The notes beneath the pieces are model-generated. The model worked only from the letters and a program-made list of their open reading frames with translations. It was not told the DNA's origin and searched no databases. Of a DNA stretch of 64,000 nt, positions 27,204 through 36,346 are shown piece after piece. The position numbers and the translations under genes were made by a program. Origin of the DNA: Agrobacterium tumefaciens (GTDB lineage: Bacteria; Pseudomonadota; Alphaproteobacteria; Rhizobiales; Rhizobiaceae); NCBI RefSeq assembly GCF_017726655.1, contig NZ_CP072309.1, positions 2,042,501 to 2,106,500 of the forward strand, written 5' to 3'. Within the stretch, counting starts at the first letter, position 1. Every line of letters begins with the position of its first letter.

Positions 27204-28094
27204 TTAGCGTGCGGTTTTATGATTGTCTGCGATCAGCCAATCTGAAACCTCACGCACGATCTTGCGCTGGTGGCGATCGGCCGGGCGCATCAGGTAAAAT
27301 TTGCCCTCCGAGCGCATGGCGTGGGCATGGACAGGCACAAGCGCGCCGCTATCCAGCTGATCGCGGATGAGCCAGGTCCAGCCAAGTGTTGCGCCGAGCC
27401 CCTGCGACGCTGCCGCAACACAGAGACCATAATCTCCAAGTTTCCACTGGATTGCATCCTTTGGCGGCAGCAATTGTGCTGAGCGCCACCAGTCGCTCCA
27501 ATCCTGCCATTCCCGCATCGAATCCTCGATGGAGATCAAAACCGGTGCTTTCTGGTCCATGAGATCGCCCACACCGCGCGCAGAGACAGGTACCACCTCC
27601 TCCTGACCGAGCTCCGAAAGCCACACGCCGATCGGTCTTTCCTTGCGATAAAAAATCGCAAGATCGAATTCGTCCAGGCGAAGATGCGCCACGTCATCTG
27701 TCACCCGCACCCGCAACTCGATGCCGGGAATATCCCGTTTCAGCCTTTGCAAACGGGGCATGAACCATTGATCGGCAATGCCACGAGAGCATGCTATGGT
27801 GATCTGGCTTGCCCCGGTCCAAGACCGCACTCCGTCCGTCACGCTTGCGATATCGAGAATCAGCCGCGATATGTCGATCGAGTAATTCTCTCCTATGGTC
27901 GTCAGTCGCACGCCCGTCGGCACACGTTCAAACAGCTTGGAACCGATGAATGCTTCCAGCTTGCCGATCTGCCTGCTGACCGCGCTTTGCGTCAGGCCAA
28001 GTTCGTTGCCCGCGCGCGAGAAGCTGCCCAGACGGGATGCAGCCTCGAAAACCACAAGCGCCTCCAGCGGCGGCAATCTATATGATGGTTGCAT
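27204..28094 (-). CDS. LysR-family transcriptional regulator (GcvA-like)
   Basis: A 296-residue regulator with an N-terminal winged HTH (FEAASRLGSFSRAGNELGLT, then QSAVSRQIGKLEAFIG) and a LysR substrate domain of the GcvA/AmpR subgroup. It sits between the isoaspartyl peptidase operon upstream and the CocE/ABC operon downstream and reads the same way; either could be its target. The 195 bases upstream hold its promoter and no gene. Confidence 0.9.
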   Translation of the reverse strand: MQPSYRLPPLEALVVFEAASRLGSFSRAGNELGLTQSAVSRQIGKLEAFIGSKLFERVPTGVRLTTIGENYSIDISRLILDIASVTDGVRSWTGASQITIACSRGIADQWFMPRLQRLKRDIPGIELRVRVTDDVAHLRLDEFDLAIFYRKERPIGVWLSELGQEEVVPVSARGVGDLMDQKAPVLISIEDSMREWQDWSDWWRSAQLLPPKDAIQWKLGDYGLCVAAASQGLGATLGWTWLIRDQLDSGALVPVHAHAMRSEGKFYLMRPADRHQRKIVREVSDWLIADNHKTAR

Positions 28095-28289
28095 TCCAGT
28101 TCCTGCGACAGTTTCCGTGATCCGTACACCGCCGCACCGAGCAGTTCAAATTTTTCAGAGGCGATACCCGGCGCTGCGGGCGGAAGACGATGGAAGCTGA
28201 ACCGGGTGAGGGCGGTCAAACCTTTTGCCTGGAGCTTGTCGCAGGTCGCATTACGTCCCTAAGTCCAAATCCACCCCGTTAGAGCGGGC

Positions 28290-29234
28290 TCAGAGTTCAA
28301 TAGGATAAACTTCCCCATGCGTGGCGACAACCGCTTCCCCAGACGCGGTCACCCAGCCGCGGAACATGCCCGCGGTGTTGTACGGAGCGGCGATGTGGCC
28401 CGCCGTATCAATGGCGACCAGGCCGGCGCCGATGTCATAGGGAGCCAGATCCCTGTACACGAGATCGCCGGCAGCGTTTTCCAGCTCCTGTCCGAGATAA
28501 GCGACGCGGGATGCGATCTCGTGGCCCACGACGTAACGGATGAAAAATTCTCCCTTGCCGGTACCGGAAACGGCGCAGGCGCCATCGCGTGCATAGGTGC
28601 CGGCGCCGATTACCGGGCTATCTCCTACGCGGCCATCGGGCTTGTTGGTATAGCCGCCCGTGGAGGTGGCCGCGGCGAGATGTCCCGCGGCATCGAGTGC
28701 AACCGCACCGACGGTGCCGTGTTTTTCGTTTTCCGTCGCTTCCGTGCCGGCCACAGCATGGCGCTTCATCGCCGCGAGCGCCTCAAGGCGTTTTTGCGTG
28801 GTGAAATAGGATTGAGCTTCCGTTGCCAGACCTTTTTCCTCGGCGAAGCGATCTGCTGCTTCACCTGTCAGATAGACGGCACGTTCGTCGGTCATCAGCG
28901 CACGAGCCGCCTTGACCGGGTTGCGAATGGCGCGGGAGGCGCTGATCGCGCCTGCCGCCAGCGTCGCACCGTCCATGATCGAGGCATCCAGCTCATGAAT
29001 CCCGTTTTCGTTGAGTGCCGCCCCATGGCCGGCATTGAAATGCGGGCTGTCCTCCATGACGACGACCGCCGCCTCAACGGCGTCGAGCGCGGTGCCGCCC
29101 GCCTTCAGCACGCCATAACCGGCGCGTAATGCCGCTGCAAGATCATCGCGGGCCGCAGCCCATTCCTCTGAAGTCATGCTGTCTTCCGGCATCACGCCAC
29201 AACCACCGTGAATGGCCAGTGCGATCTTCGTCAT
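28290..29234 (-). CDS. iaaA: Isoaspartyl peptidase / plant-type L-asparaginase
   Basis: A 314-residue Ntn-hydrolase that self-cleaves before the catalytic Thr (about residue 174, KHGTVGAVALD) into two subunits. It opens IALAIHGGCGV and carries the substrate Arg/Gly region GRVGDSPVIGAGTYA. The enzyme hydrolyses beta-aspartyl peptides and asparagine; related enzymes act on other N-acyl side-chain amides. The ATG at 29234 has GAGGGAG upstream; the in-frame extension to 29279 lacks one. It is the last gene of the HyuA-DUF917-ABC operon, 45 bases after hyuA. Confidence 0.9.
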   Translation of the reverse strand: MTKIALAIHGGCGVMPEDSMTSEEWAAARDDLAAALRAGYGVLKAGGTALDAVEAAVVVMEDSPHFNAGHGAALNENGIHELDASIMDGATLAAGAISASRAIRNPVKAARALMTDERAVYLTGEAADRFAEEKGLATEAQSYFTTQKRLEALAAMKRHAVAGTEATENEKHGTVGAVALDAAGHLAAATSTGGYTNKPDGRVGDSPVIGAGTYARDGACAVSGTGKGEFFIRYVVGHEIASRVAYLGQELENAAGDLVYRDLAPYDIGAGLVAIDTAGHIAAPYNTAGMFRGWVTASGEAVVATHGEVYPIEL

Positions 29235-29279
29235 ATGCTCACTCCCTCGTCGCCCTGCCGCCGGCAGTGCCTCTTTCAA

Positions 29280-30818
29280 TCAATGAAAGGCGATATCGCC
29301 GATGACCCGCACGCGAACCCGCCGTGCACCGCCAGGCAGATAGGCAATCGGGATGTCCTCCACCTCAAGCGTCTTTAGGCTCGCCCGCTCCGCGCCTGAA
29401 CAAACCGCCGCGTTCTGCGCCTCGGTTTCGGCTTTCGCAAGGGCCTCATCGCGGCTCAGTCCGGAAAACACCTGATCGACCTCGCCTGAAACCTGCGCCA
29501 TCGCTGCACCGAGTGCATTGGCGACGCCGGCATTTTCCACACGCAGGACGTCCGACGCACCCGGAACCGTCTCGGGGATCAGGAACGCCCCGCCGCCGAC
29601 GGCAACCAGCGGAACATCTTCGGCCGAGGTCTTCATCTGATCGAAACTGTCCGCCACCATGTCACGGATGCGCTGGAGTGTGACCTGCACGAAAACCGGA
29701 TCGAGGCCTTTCACGCGATCGCGGTCGCCCATCTCGATAAGGCCTGCGGCAACCGCAATATCCGATGTCGTCAGTGTATCACCGCCGAAAACACGGGCTT
29801 CCTTCAGGATGCGATAACCGACCGAGCGCGGACCGATCTTGCCCGTCTCAGGGTCGACGATGGTGCCGCCGCCGAGCGCAACCGGCAGAAGATCGGGCAT
29901 GCGGAAGAGCGTGCGTACCCCGCCAATATGGACGATATTGTTCGCCTCGCGCGGAAACCCGCCGACAAGGCAGCCGATATCGGAGGTCGTGCCCCCCACA
30001 TCCACCACCATGGCATCGGAAAGCCCGGTGAGGAAGGCCGCACCGCGCATCGAATTGGTCGGGCCGGAGGCGAAGCTGTGCACCGGGTTGGCAGCGGCGA
30101 CATCCGCGAGCGCCACGGTGCCGTCATTCTGGGTCAGATAGAACGGCGCCTTCACACCGGCTTCGCGCAACGCATCCGAAAATGCCCGAACGGTTGTCCT
30201 GCCCAGTGTTTGCAGTGCCGCGTTCAGCAGGGCGACATTTTCCCGCTCCAGAAGCCCAATGCGGCCAAGCGTATGGGAGAGCGTGATACGTGCGTCGGGG
30301 ATGACCGAACGAACGATTTCCGCTGCCCGCACTTCGCATTCGGTTGTCAGCGGCGAGAAGGTTGCCGAAATGGCGATGGAGGTGATGCCCGCATCGCGGA
30401 TTTTCATCGCGGCCTCCCGAATTTCATCAGGGATCATCGGCACCAACGGGCTGCCGTCATATTCATGGCCACCATGGACCATGAAGATCAACGGATCGAC
30501 AGCATCGTATAAATCTTTTGGCCAGTCGCACATGGGCGGCAGCGACGAACCTGTTGGTAGCGCGATGCGGATGGCGGCAACCCGCTCCAGCCGTGCGCGC
30601 TCCACCACCGCATTGGTAAAATGGGTGGTGCCGATCATCACAGCGTCGATCGGTCGGTCCGCAGCGCCGACATGGCCAGACACGTGCGCGAGCGCTGCTT
30701 TTACGCCCGACAGAACATCCTGCGTGGTCGGAACCTTGATGGAGGCGACAATGGTGTCTCCATCGATCAAAACGGCATCCGTATTGGTGCCGCCAACGTC
30801 AATACCGATGCGTTTCAT
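29280..30818 (-). CDS. Hydantoinase/oxoprolinase family protein HyuA, copy 1
   Basis: A 512-residue ATP-dependent cyclic-amidase subunit. It has the actin-like ATP motif GIDVGGTNTDAVLIDGD at the N-terminus (Hydant_A_N), IGTTHFTNAV, FASGPTNSMRGAAFLTGL and VVDVGGTTSDIG (Hydantoinase_A). HyuA-type proteins normally pair with HyuB and open hydantoin or 5-oxoproline rings using ATP. No HyuB is in the window; instead this gene overlaps a DUF917 gene by ATGA. It is a diverged paralogue of the copy at 34772-36346. Confidence 0.9.
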   Translation of the reverse strand: MKRIGIDVGGTNTDAVLIDGDTIVASIKVPTTQDVLSGVKAALAHVSGHVGAADRPIDAVMIGTTHFTNAVVERARLERVAAIRIALPTGSSLPPMCDWPKDLYDAVDPLIFMVHGGHEYDGSPLVPMIPDEIREAAMKIRDAGITSIAISATFSPLTTECEVRAAEIVRSVIPDARITLSHTLGRIGLLERENVALLNAALQTLGRTTVRAFSDALREAGVKAPFYLTQNDGTVALADVAAANPVHSFASGPTNSMRGAAFLTGLSDAMVVDVGGTTSDIGCLVGGFPREANNIVHIGGVRTLFRMPDLLPVALGGGTIVDPETGKIGPRSVGYRILKEARVFGGDTLTTSDIAVAAGLIEMGDRDRVKGLDPVFVQVTLQRIRDMVADSFDQMKTSAEDVPLVAVGGGAFLIPETVPGASDVLRVENAGVANALGAAMAQVSGEVDQVFSGLSRDEALAKAETEAQNAAVCSGAERASLKTLEVEDIPIAYLPGGARRVRVRVIGDIAFH

Positions 30819-31891
30819 GGGAATACCGATCTGAAGTCAATGTCATAACCGAAGGCGCGCGGGCCGACGGCAGCGATGCCGGCAGGCGTCGTCAAAAGCT
30901 CTGGTGCTGGCAGGGCGACAACCGTCACGCGCTGACCGTAACGCACCGATTCCGTACCGATGGCGCCACCGGAAACCGTATCGAGAAGGCAGAGCAGGTC
31001 CGGCGTCATGGCGACTGGCTGGCCATCGCGGAAGGCAACGGCCCACTCATTCTGGAATGCGAGTTCCATGCGCGAACCACGGTCGGCATCGATACCTTCA
31101 ATGGTCGTGCTGCCGCGCAGGAAACCACCCGTGGTCTCGCGGGCCACATCCACCACCTTGCCGCGGAACAGCTGCTTGCCGCCCTCGTGGTCGAGAACCG
31201 CCTGAACGGGATCGTCATGGCGCGCACGTGCTGCCATCACCGCGCGCCCGAGTTCGGTCGCCTTGGTGACGGTGTAATGAATGCCCCACTCCTTCACTTC
31301 CTTGCCGGTGCGCGGGGCCTTGCACGTGGCGGCGGTGGAACCGACCTCGGTGCAGACCTTGCGCGAAATGCGCTCCATCCATTTCCATGAAGCGGCGCGC
31401 GTCACGATGACCTCATTGTCGCGCACATCGACCAGCGACAGCGGAAACATCGGCAGGTTGCCGATGGCGAAGGACGTCATCTGCGCTTCCGGATAGGCCC
31501 GTCCCATGGCGTCGGCATTAACGACCGGCCGGTCGAGTACGGCGGCGGCGAGGAAGGAGGAAAGCGCATTCGAACCGCCGATTTCCACGCTCATGATCGC
31601 CCGGAACGGCTTGCCGAGATAATCCTCCATGACCTCAACAGCGCGGGCGAGATGCACGGGGTCTCCCAGCCGCTCCTGACCGACAAGCGGCGCACCCATC
31701 TTGGAGACGACGGCGACCATGTCGTCATCGGCAAGCGCCATGGGATCCATGACCTTCACCCGTCTGCCCTCGGCATAGAGACGCCGCAGATTGAGCGTCG
31801 AGATATAGGGATTGCCTCCACCGCCGGTTCCCAAAATCCAGGCGCCGGTAGCCAAAGGTTCGATATCGTCTTCGGAAAATTCCTGGATCAT
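30815..31891 (-). CDS. DUF917 (S-Me-THD-like) protein, copy 1
   Basis: A 358-residue cytoplasmic protein with the family N-terminus GAWILGTGGGGNPYIS, VEIGGSNAL and ANAMGRAYPEAQMTSF-type region (NADAMGRAYPEAQMTSFAIG), and a C-terminal domain with VTVVALPAPELL. The family (formerly DUF917, Pfam PF06032) has, as I recall, been linked to S-methyl-thiohydantoin desulfurase activity; I treat that as a hint only. ATGA overlap with hyuA copy 1 suggests the two proteins form one enzyme or consecutive steps. Confidence 0.88.
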   Translation of the reverse strand: MIQEFSEDDIEPLATGAWILGTGGGGNPYISTLNLRRLYAEGRRVKVMDPMALADDDMVAVVSKMGAPLVGQERLGDPVHLARAVEVMEDYLGKPFRAIMSVEIGGSNALSSFLAAAVLDRPVVNADAMGRAYPEAQMTSFAIGNLPMFPLSLVDVRDNEVIVTRAASWKWMERISRKVCTEVGSTAATCKAPRTGKEVKEWGIHYTVTKATELGRAVMAARARHDDPVQAVLDHEGGKQLFRGKVVDVARETTGGFLRGSTTIEGIDADRGSRMELAFQNEWAVAFRDGQPVAMTPDLLCLLDTVSGGAIGTESVRYGQRVTVVALPAPELLTTPAGIAAVGPRAFGYDIDFRSVFP

Positions 31892-31968
31892 GCGTCATCC
31901 TCGGGCATGCCTCAGCCTTTCCGGCTGCAGGCGATGCTCCTTCCCTTTGAAGTTCCAAGTCTGGCCAA

Positions 31969-31987
31969 CCCCGCCTTTGTGGCGGGG
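31969..31987. promoter_or_regulatory. Intercistronic hairpin after the binding-protein gene
   Basis: CCCCGCC and GGCGGGG form a 7-bp G+C stem with a 5-base loop in the 117-base gap between the binding-protein gene and DUF917 copy 1. No U-tract follows on the minus strand. Such hairpins often protect the upstream part of an mRNA, raising binding-protein levels; that role here is inferred. Confidence 0.5.
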
Positions 31988-32008
31988 CCGGTTTTCATCA
32001 GGCGGAGC

Positions 32009-33604
32009 TCACTCCGCCTTGCAGTCCCAATGGAAGTTGGAGAAGTTCAGGTCCCAGCTTTGCATGGGAATGAACTCGTAACCCTGAAGGCACTTGTTCG
32101 CCGCATAACGGCGGTTCGGCGCAACCGCCCAGACGTCAGGCTGAAGGTCAACGATCTTCGTCTGCAGCTCCTTGTAGGTGGCGTTCTGCTCGTTGACATC
32201 GGTTGTGGCGCGGACCTTGTCGATCAGCCCGTCGATCTCCGCATTCTGCAACCATTCCATCGACATCCAGGTACCGGACGCCTTGGAATGATACTGGTTG
32301 TAGAACATCGAATCCGGCGACGGATAGGTCGGCGAGATGTTCACCTGCGTCGATGCAGGCGTCGTTTCGGGCTTGGAAGAAAGCTCGACGATACGGTTCC
32401 AAGGCTCCGGCTTGATATCGAGCGTGATGCCGATCTGCTCGAGGCTCGATTGCAGAAGCAACGCCACTTCCGCCTCGAAGGCGAGCGACGCGACATAGCT
32501 GTTGACGAGCGTGATCTTCTGACCGGCATATTTCGACTTCGCCAGCTCTTCCTTGGCCTTTTCCAGATCGTAGACACCGGGCTGGATATCCCCATTATGC
32601 GCGTCCTTGAACGCGTCAGAGAGCGGGCCCTTCATATCGAAGCCCGGATAGATCACTTCCTGGATCGTCTTGTAGTCGGTCGCATAGGCGATCGCGCGGC
32701 GGACGTGGACGTCGTCGGTCGGATAGACCTTGGTGTTGAGCTTGATGACGAAACCGCCGGCGGTGCGGGTCTGGATCAGCTTGTAACCCTTCATCCGGCC
32801 GATGGATTCATAGGTGTCATTGCCAAGCCCGTGCGAGGAAAGTCCTAGTTCACCCTTTTCCGCCAGCGCCTTCACCGTGGCGTCGTCACTGGTCTGCACG
32901 AAGCGCACCTCATCGATCGGCTTGCCCTTGGTCCAGCCGAGGAAATAATCGGCATTGCGGGCAATGACCATATCGGCGGAACGGTTGTAGCTGACGAGAC
33001 GGTAGGGGCCGGAACCGGCGGAATGTTCGCCGACGTAAGCCTCGCCCCATTTGTCCTCGGGCTTGGCATTGGCTTCGATCAGCGTCTTGTTCATCGCCAT
33101 CATCAGCGGCGTTGCCGCCATGAAGGGCGAGAACTGGCGCTCGATCTTCATGACCAGCGTGGCATCGTCAGGCGCGGTGACGTTTTCAGGCTTCAGCACG
33201 CCGACGATGAGGTTCGACGGGCCCTTGTTGATGCCGAGCAGGCGCTGGATCGACCAGGCAAGATCGGCAGCCTTTACCGCCGTGCCGTCCTGGAATTTCG
33301 CATCGTTGCGCAGGTGGAAGGTGTAGGTCAGGCCGTCCTCAGAAATCTCCCAGGATTTCGCCAGATGCGGCACAATTTCGCCCTTGGCGTTCACGGTGGT
33401 CAGACCGTCATACATGTTCACGATGGCCATGTAGCCGGTGTAGTCAGTCACTTTCGCCGGGTCGAGCGAGCTGAATATCTGCATGGTGTTGACCGCGACC
33501 GACACCTTGTCTTCCGCAAGGGCTGCAGAAGAAACAAGCGGCAACGCGAGCGCCGTGCCGAGCGCCAGTGCGGCGAGACGGGAAGAAAGTACAGGCATTT
33601 TCAT
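32009..33604 (-). CDS. Peptide-type ABC transporter substrate-binding protein (HyuA-linked)
   Basis: A 531-residue SBP_bac_5 protein with a Sec signal (LAALALGTALALPLVSSAALA) and the family segments YTFHLRNDAKFQDGTAVKAA and GSGPYRLVSYNRS. It sits inside the operon between the two DUF917 genes, so the two HyuA-DUF917 modules flank it. The ATG at 33604 has AGGAG seven bases upstream; the track-length extension to 33631 is not needed. It feeds the permeases at 37997-39906. Confidence 0.92.
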   Translation of the reverse strand: MKMPVLSSRLAALALGTALALPLVSSAALAEDKVSVAVNTMQIFSSLDPAKVTDYTGYMAIVNMYDGLTTVNAKGEIVPHLAKSWEISEDGLTYTFHLRNDAKFQDGTAVKAADLAWSIQRLLGINKGPSNLIVGVLKPENVTAPDDATLVMKIERQFSPFMAATPLMMAMNKTLIEANAKPEDKWGEAYVGEHSAGSGPYRLVSYNRSADMVIARNADYFLGWTKGKPIDEVRFVQTSDDATVKALAEKGELGLSSHGLGNDTYESIGRMKGYKLIQTRTAGGFVIKLNTKVYPTDDVHVRRAIAYATDYKTIQEVIYPGFDMKGPLSDAFKDAHNGDIQPGVYDLEKAKEELAKSKYAGQKITLVNSYVASLAFEAEVALLLQSSLEQIGITLDIKPEPWNRIVELSSKPETTPASTQVNISPTYPSPDSMFYNQYHSKASGTWMSMEWLQNAEIDGLIDKVRATTDVNEQNATYKELQTKIVDLQPDVWAVAPNRRYAANKCLQGYEFIPMQSWDLNFSNFHWDCKAE

Positions 33605-33645
33605 TTTTGTTCTCCTCTTTATTGCGGGCATCGGCCCGCTTATGG

Positions 33646-34779
33646 TTAGGCAGCCTTGCTGACCGGAACGGGCAGCGGTGAGAAAAAAATGTTCGGGTAA
33701 CCGAAGGCCGCCGGCCCGACGACCTCTAGAGCGCGGGCGCTGCGCAGCAGGTCGTGGCAGGGGATGGCGATGACGGCCACACGCTGGCCATAGCGCAGCA
33801 CTTCGGTGGTGATCGGATAACCCGTGTCGACATCGAGCAGGACGATGAGGTCGGGAACCGTCACTTCCACCTTGCCGTCACGGGAAAACAGCAGGAATTC
33901 GTTCTGGATGGCGACGCCCGCCGTCTGTCCGACGCAGTCGTCGAAGCCTGACAGCGTGAGATCGCCGATTGCGAAACCGCCGCGAAGATGGCGCTTCAGA
34001 TCGGTGATCTTGCCGTTGAAGATTCGCCGCCCGCCTTCGAGCGCGCAGACTGCGGCAATCGGGTCTTCCTGCTGTTTGCGGGCACGGATCACGGCCTCAC
34101 CGATGGCGATCGCCTTGGTGTAGGTTTTCGGAATGCCATACTGGTGCACGTAATGTGCCTGCATCGGAGCCGTCGCCAGCATTGCGCCACCGCCTTGCGA
34201 AACGACGCAGGCGCGCGCCATGCGCTCGTGCCAGACTTCGGAAACGGCGTGGCTGAAAATGACGGCATTGCCGTGCAGATCGCACATCACCGATGGCGTG
34301 GAACTATGGCCGTAGATGGAGAATGTGGTCATCTGCATTTCCGGGAATGCCCGGCCCATGCCGTCGCAATCGAGGATAGGCAGGCCGCCGAGCGCCGCCG
34401 TCACCAGCGGGTTCATGGAATTGGAACCGCCGATTTCCTCGCAGACGATCGCGTCGACGGGCGTGCGGATCAGCTCTTCCATCGCCCGCAGGCAGCGCAG
34501 GCCTTCGCGGCCTTCGCGAATGCGCTCGACGCCGACGACGGGTGCGCCGATGCCACCGATGGACATGCATAGCGCATCCGGCTCGATGGCATCGGTTGCG
34601 AGGATCTTCATCTCATAACCGGCCTTCATGGCTTCCAGCGCCAGAAGTTTGCCGAGATAGGGATTGCCGCCGCCGCCCGTGCCGAGAATGCCGGCGCCGA
34701 TTTCCAATGCGTCCAGGTCCTCACGGGTCAGCGTCCGCAATGCCGCTTCGTCATATTTCAGCTTGCGTGTCTCAGCCAT
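33646..34779 (-). CDS. DUF917 (S-Me-THD-like) protein, copy 2
   Basis: A 377-residue paralogue of the DUF917 protein at 30815-31891, with the same GAGILGTGGGGNPYLG start motif, VCEEIGGSNSMNPL and DGMGRAFPEMQMTTF. The ATG at 34779 overlaps the upstream hyuA stop by eight bases and has GGGAG before it; the extension to 34803 lies inside hyuA. It ends 41 bases before the binding-protein gene. Confidence 0.88.
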   Translation of the reverse strand: MAETRKLKYDEAALRTLTREDLDALEIGAGILGTGGGGNPYLGKLLALEAMKAGYEMKILATDAIEPDALCMSIGGIGAPVVGVERIREGREGLRCLRAMEELIRTPVDAIVCEEIGGSNSMNPLVTAALGGLPILDCDGMGRAFPEMQMTTFSIYGHSSTPSVMCDLHGNAVIFSHAVSEVWHERMARACVVSQGGGAMLATAPMQAHYVHQYGIPKTYTKAIAIGEAVIRARKQQEDPIAAVCALEGGRRIFNGKITDLKRHLRGGFAIGDLTLSGFDDCVGQTAGVAIQNEFLLFSRDGKVEVTVPDLIVLLDVDTGYPITTEVLRYGQRVAVIAIPCHDLLRSARALEVVGPAAFGYPNIFFSPLPVPVSKAA

Positions 34780-36346
34780 GATTGGCTCCCATTTCTCCAA
34801 CAACTTTCACATGAATGCGGGTGGCGTTGCCGGGCAGGTAAGCCAGCGGCATATCCTCGCGCTCGATCACTTCGAGCGTTTCGGCAATCGCGCCGGCGGC
34901 AATGGCCTTTTCGCGGGCCTCCGCTTCTGCCTCAGCCAGTGCGCTCTCGCGCGTGCGTCCATCGACGAGTGAGAAGACCCGGTCTGTCTCACCGCTGATC
35001 TGCGCAATGGCCGCGCCAACGGCATTGGCCACCGAAAAATTCTCAGGCCGTATAACCTCAAGATCACCGATGCGATCCGGCATCAGGATGGAACCGCCGC
35101 CAACGGCGATAACCGGCACCGGTGACGACGAGATGCGGCTGCGCTCCACGCAGGCTTCAAGCATGTCGTTGATCTTGCTGACGGCAGCATCCACCAGTCT
35201 TTTATCAAGGCTGGAGACCAGCGCCTTCTCGCCCACATCCGCCTTGCCGGAGGCAACGGCGATATCGGTCGCCGTCAGGGTCGAGCCACCGAAGCAAAGC
35301 GCCTCGCGGCGGACGCGGTAACCGACGGATTTCGGGCCGACAGTCAGGCCATGGTCGCCATTGACCACGAGGGAACCGCCGCCGAGACCGATGGAGAAAA
35401 CGTCAGGCATGCGGAAATTGGTGCGCACACCGCCGATATCCACCGTGGTCGAGGCCTGACGCGGGAAGCCGTGCGACAGCGAGCCGACGTCCGACGTGGT
35501 GCCGCCGACATCCACGACGACGGCATCCTTGAGACCGGTGAGGAAGGCCGCACCGCGCATGGAGTTCGTCGGACCGGACGCGAAGGTGAGCACGGGGAAA
35601 CCGCGCACCACGTCAGCCGCCATCAGCGTGCCGTCGTTCTGGGTGATATAAAACGGGCAGGTGATGCCCGCCGCCTTCAACGCCTCGCCGAAAGCGGCAA
35701 CCGTGCGGTCGGCAAGCGACAGCAGGCTGGCATTCATGATCGCCGCACTTTCCCGTGCAAGCAGACCGTGACGGCCAATATCCTTGGACATCACCACCGG
35801 CAGACCGGGGCAGCGTTCCTGCAGGATTTCTTTCGCTCGCAGCTCCATCGCATCGTTGATGCCGCTGAAAACGCAGGTGACGGCAGCCGCCTTCAGGCCC
35901 TTGGCGCGAATATCGGCGGCGATGCGAACGATCTCGTCCTCATCGAGCGGCGAAATTTCGCGGCCGTCGAATTCATAACCGCCCCGCACCTGATAACCGT
36001 GATTGCCGACGATTTCCCGCAGCTCATCCGGCCAGTCGACCATGGGCGGCAGGCCAGCGCCGGACGGCAGGCCGAGCCGGATGGCTGCAACCTCGTCCAT
36101 ATGCCGGCGCTCGATCACCGCATTGGTGAAATGCGTGGTGCCGATCATCACGGCACCGATGCGCGCCCTGTCTATGCCCGATGCCTCGATGACTTTTTCA
36201 AGGGCTTCGATGACGCCTGACGTCACATCCTCTGTCGTGGAGGCCTTCACCCCCGCCAGAACGGTTTTATCCTGCAACACAACGGCATCGGTATTCGTGC
36301 CGCCGACGTCAATTCCAACGCGATACACGTCAGGCTCCTCTTTCAT
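34772..36346 (-). CDS. Hydantoinase/oxoprolinase family protein HyuA, copy 2
   Basis: A 524-residue HyuA paralogue with VGIDVGGTNTDAVVL, GTTHFTNAVIERRHMDEVAA, FASGPTNSMRGAAFLTGL and VVDVGGTTSDVGSL. Order and motifs match copy 1 along the whole length, so the two arose by duplication and then diverged, especially near the C-terminus. The start overlaps the dual-ATPase stop in an ATGA. Like copy 1 it has a DUF917 partner, not HyuB. Confidence 0.9.
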   Translation of the reverse strand: MKEEPDVYRVGIDVGGTNTDAVVLQDKTVLAGVKASTTEDVTSGVIEALEKVIEASGIDRARIGAVMIGTTHFTNAVIERRHMDEVAAIRLGLPSGAGLPPMVDWPDELREIVGNHGYQVRGGYEFDGREISPLDEDEIVRIAADIRAKGLKAAAVTCVFSGINDAMELRAKEILQERCPGLPVVMSKDIGRHGLLARESAAIMNASLLSLADRTVAAFGEALKAAGITCPFYITQNDGTLMAADVVRGFPVLTFASGPTNSMRGAAFLTGLKDAVVVDVGGTTSDVGSLSHGFPRQASTTVDIGGVRTNFRMPDVFSIGLGGGSLVVNGDHGLTVGPKSVGYRVRREALCFGGSTLTATDIAVASGKADVGEKALVSSLDKRLVDAAVSKINDMLEACVERSRISSSPVPVIAVGGGSILMPDRIGDLEVIRPENFSVANAVGAAIAQISGETDRVFSLVDGRTRESALAEAEAEAREKAIAAGAIAETLEVIEREDMPLAYLPGNATRIHVKVVGEMGANHG

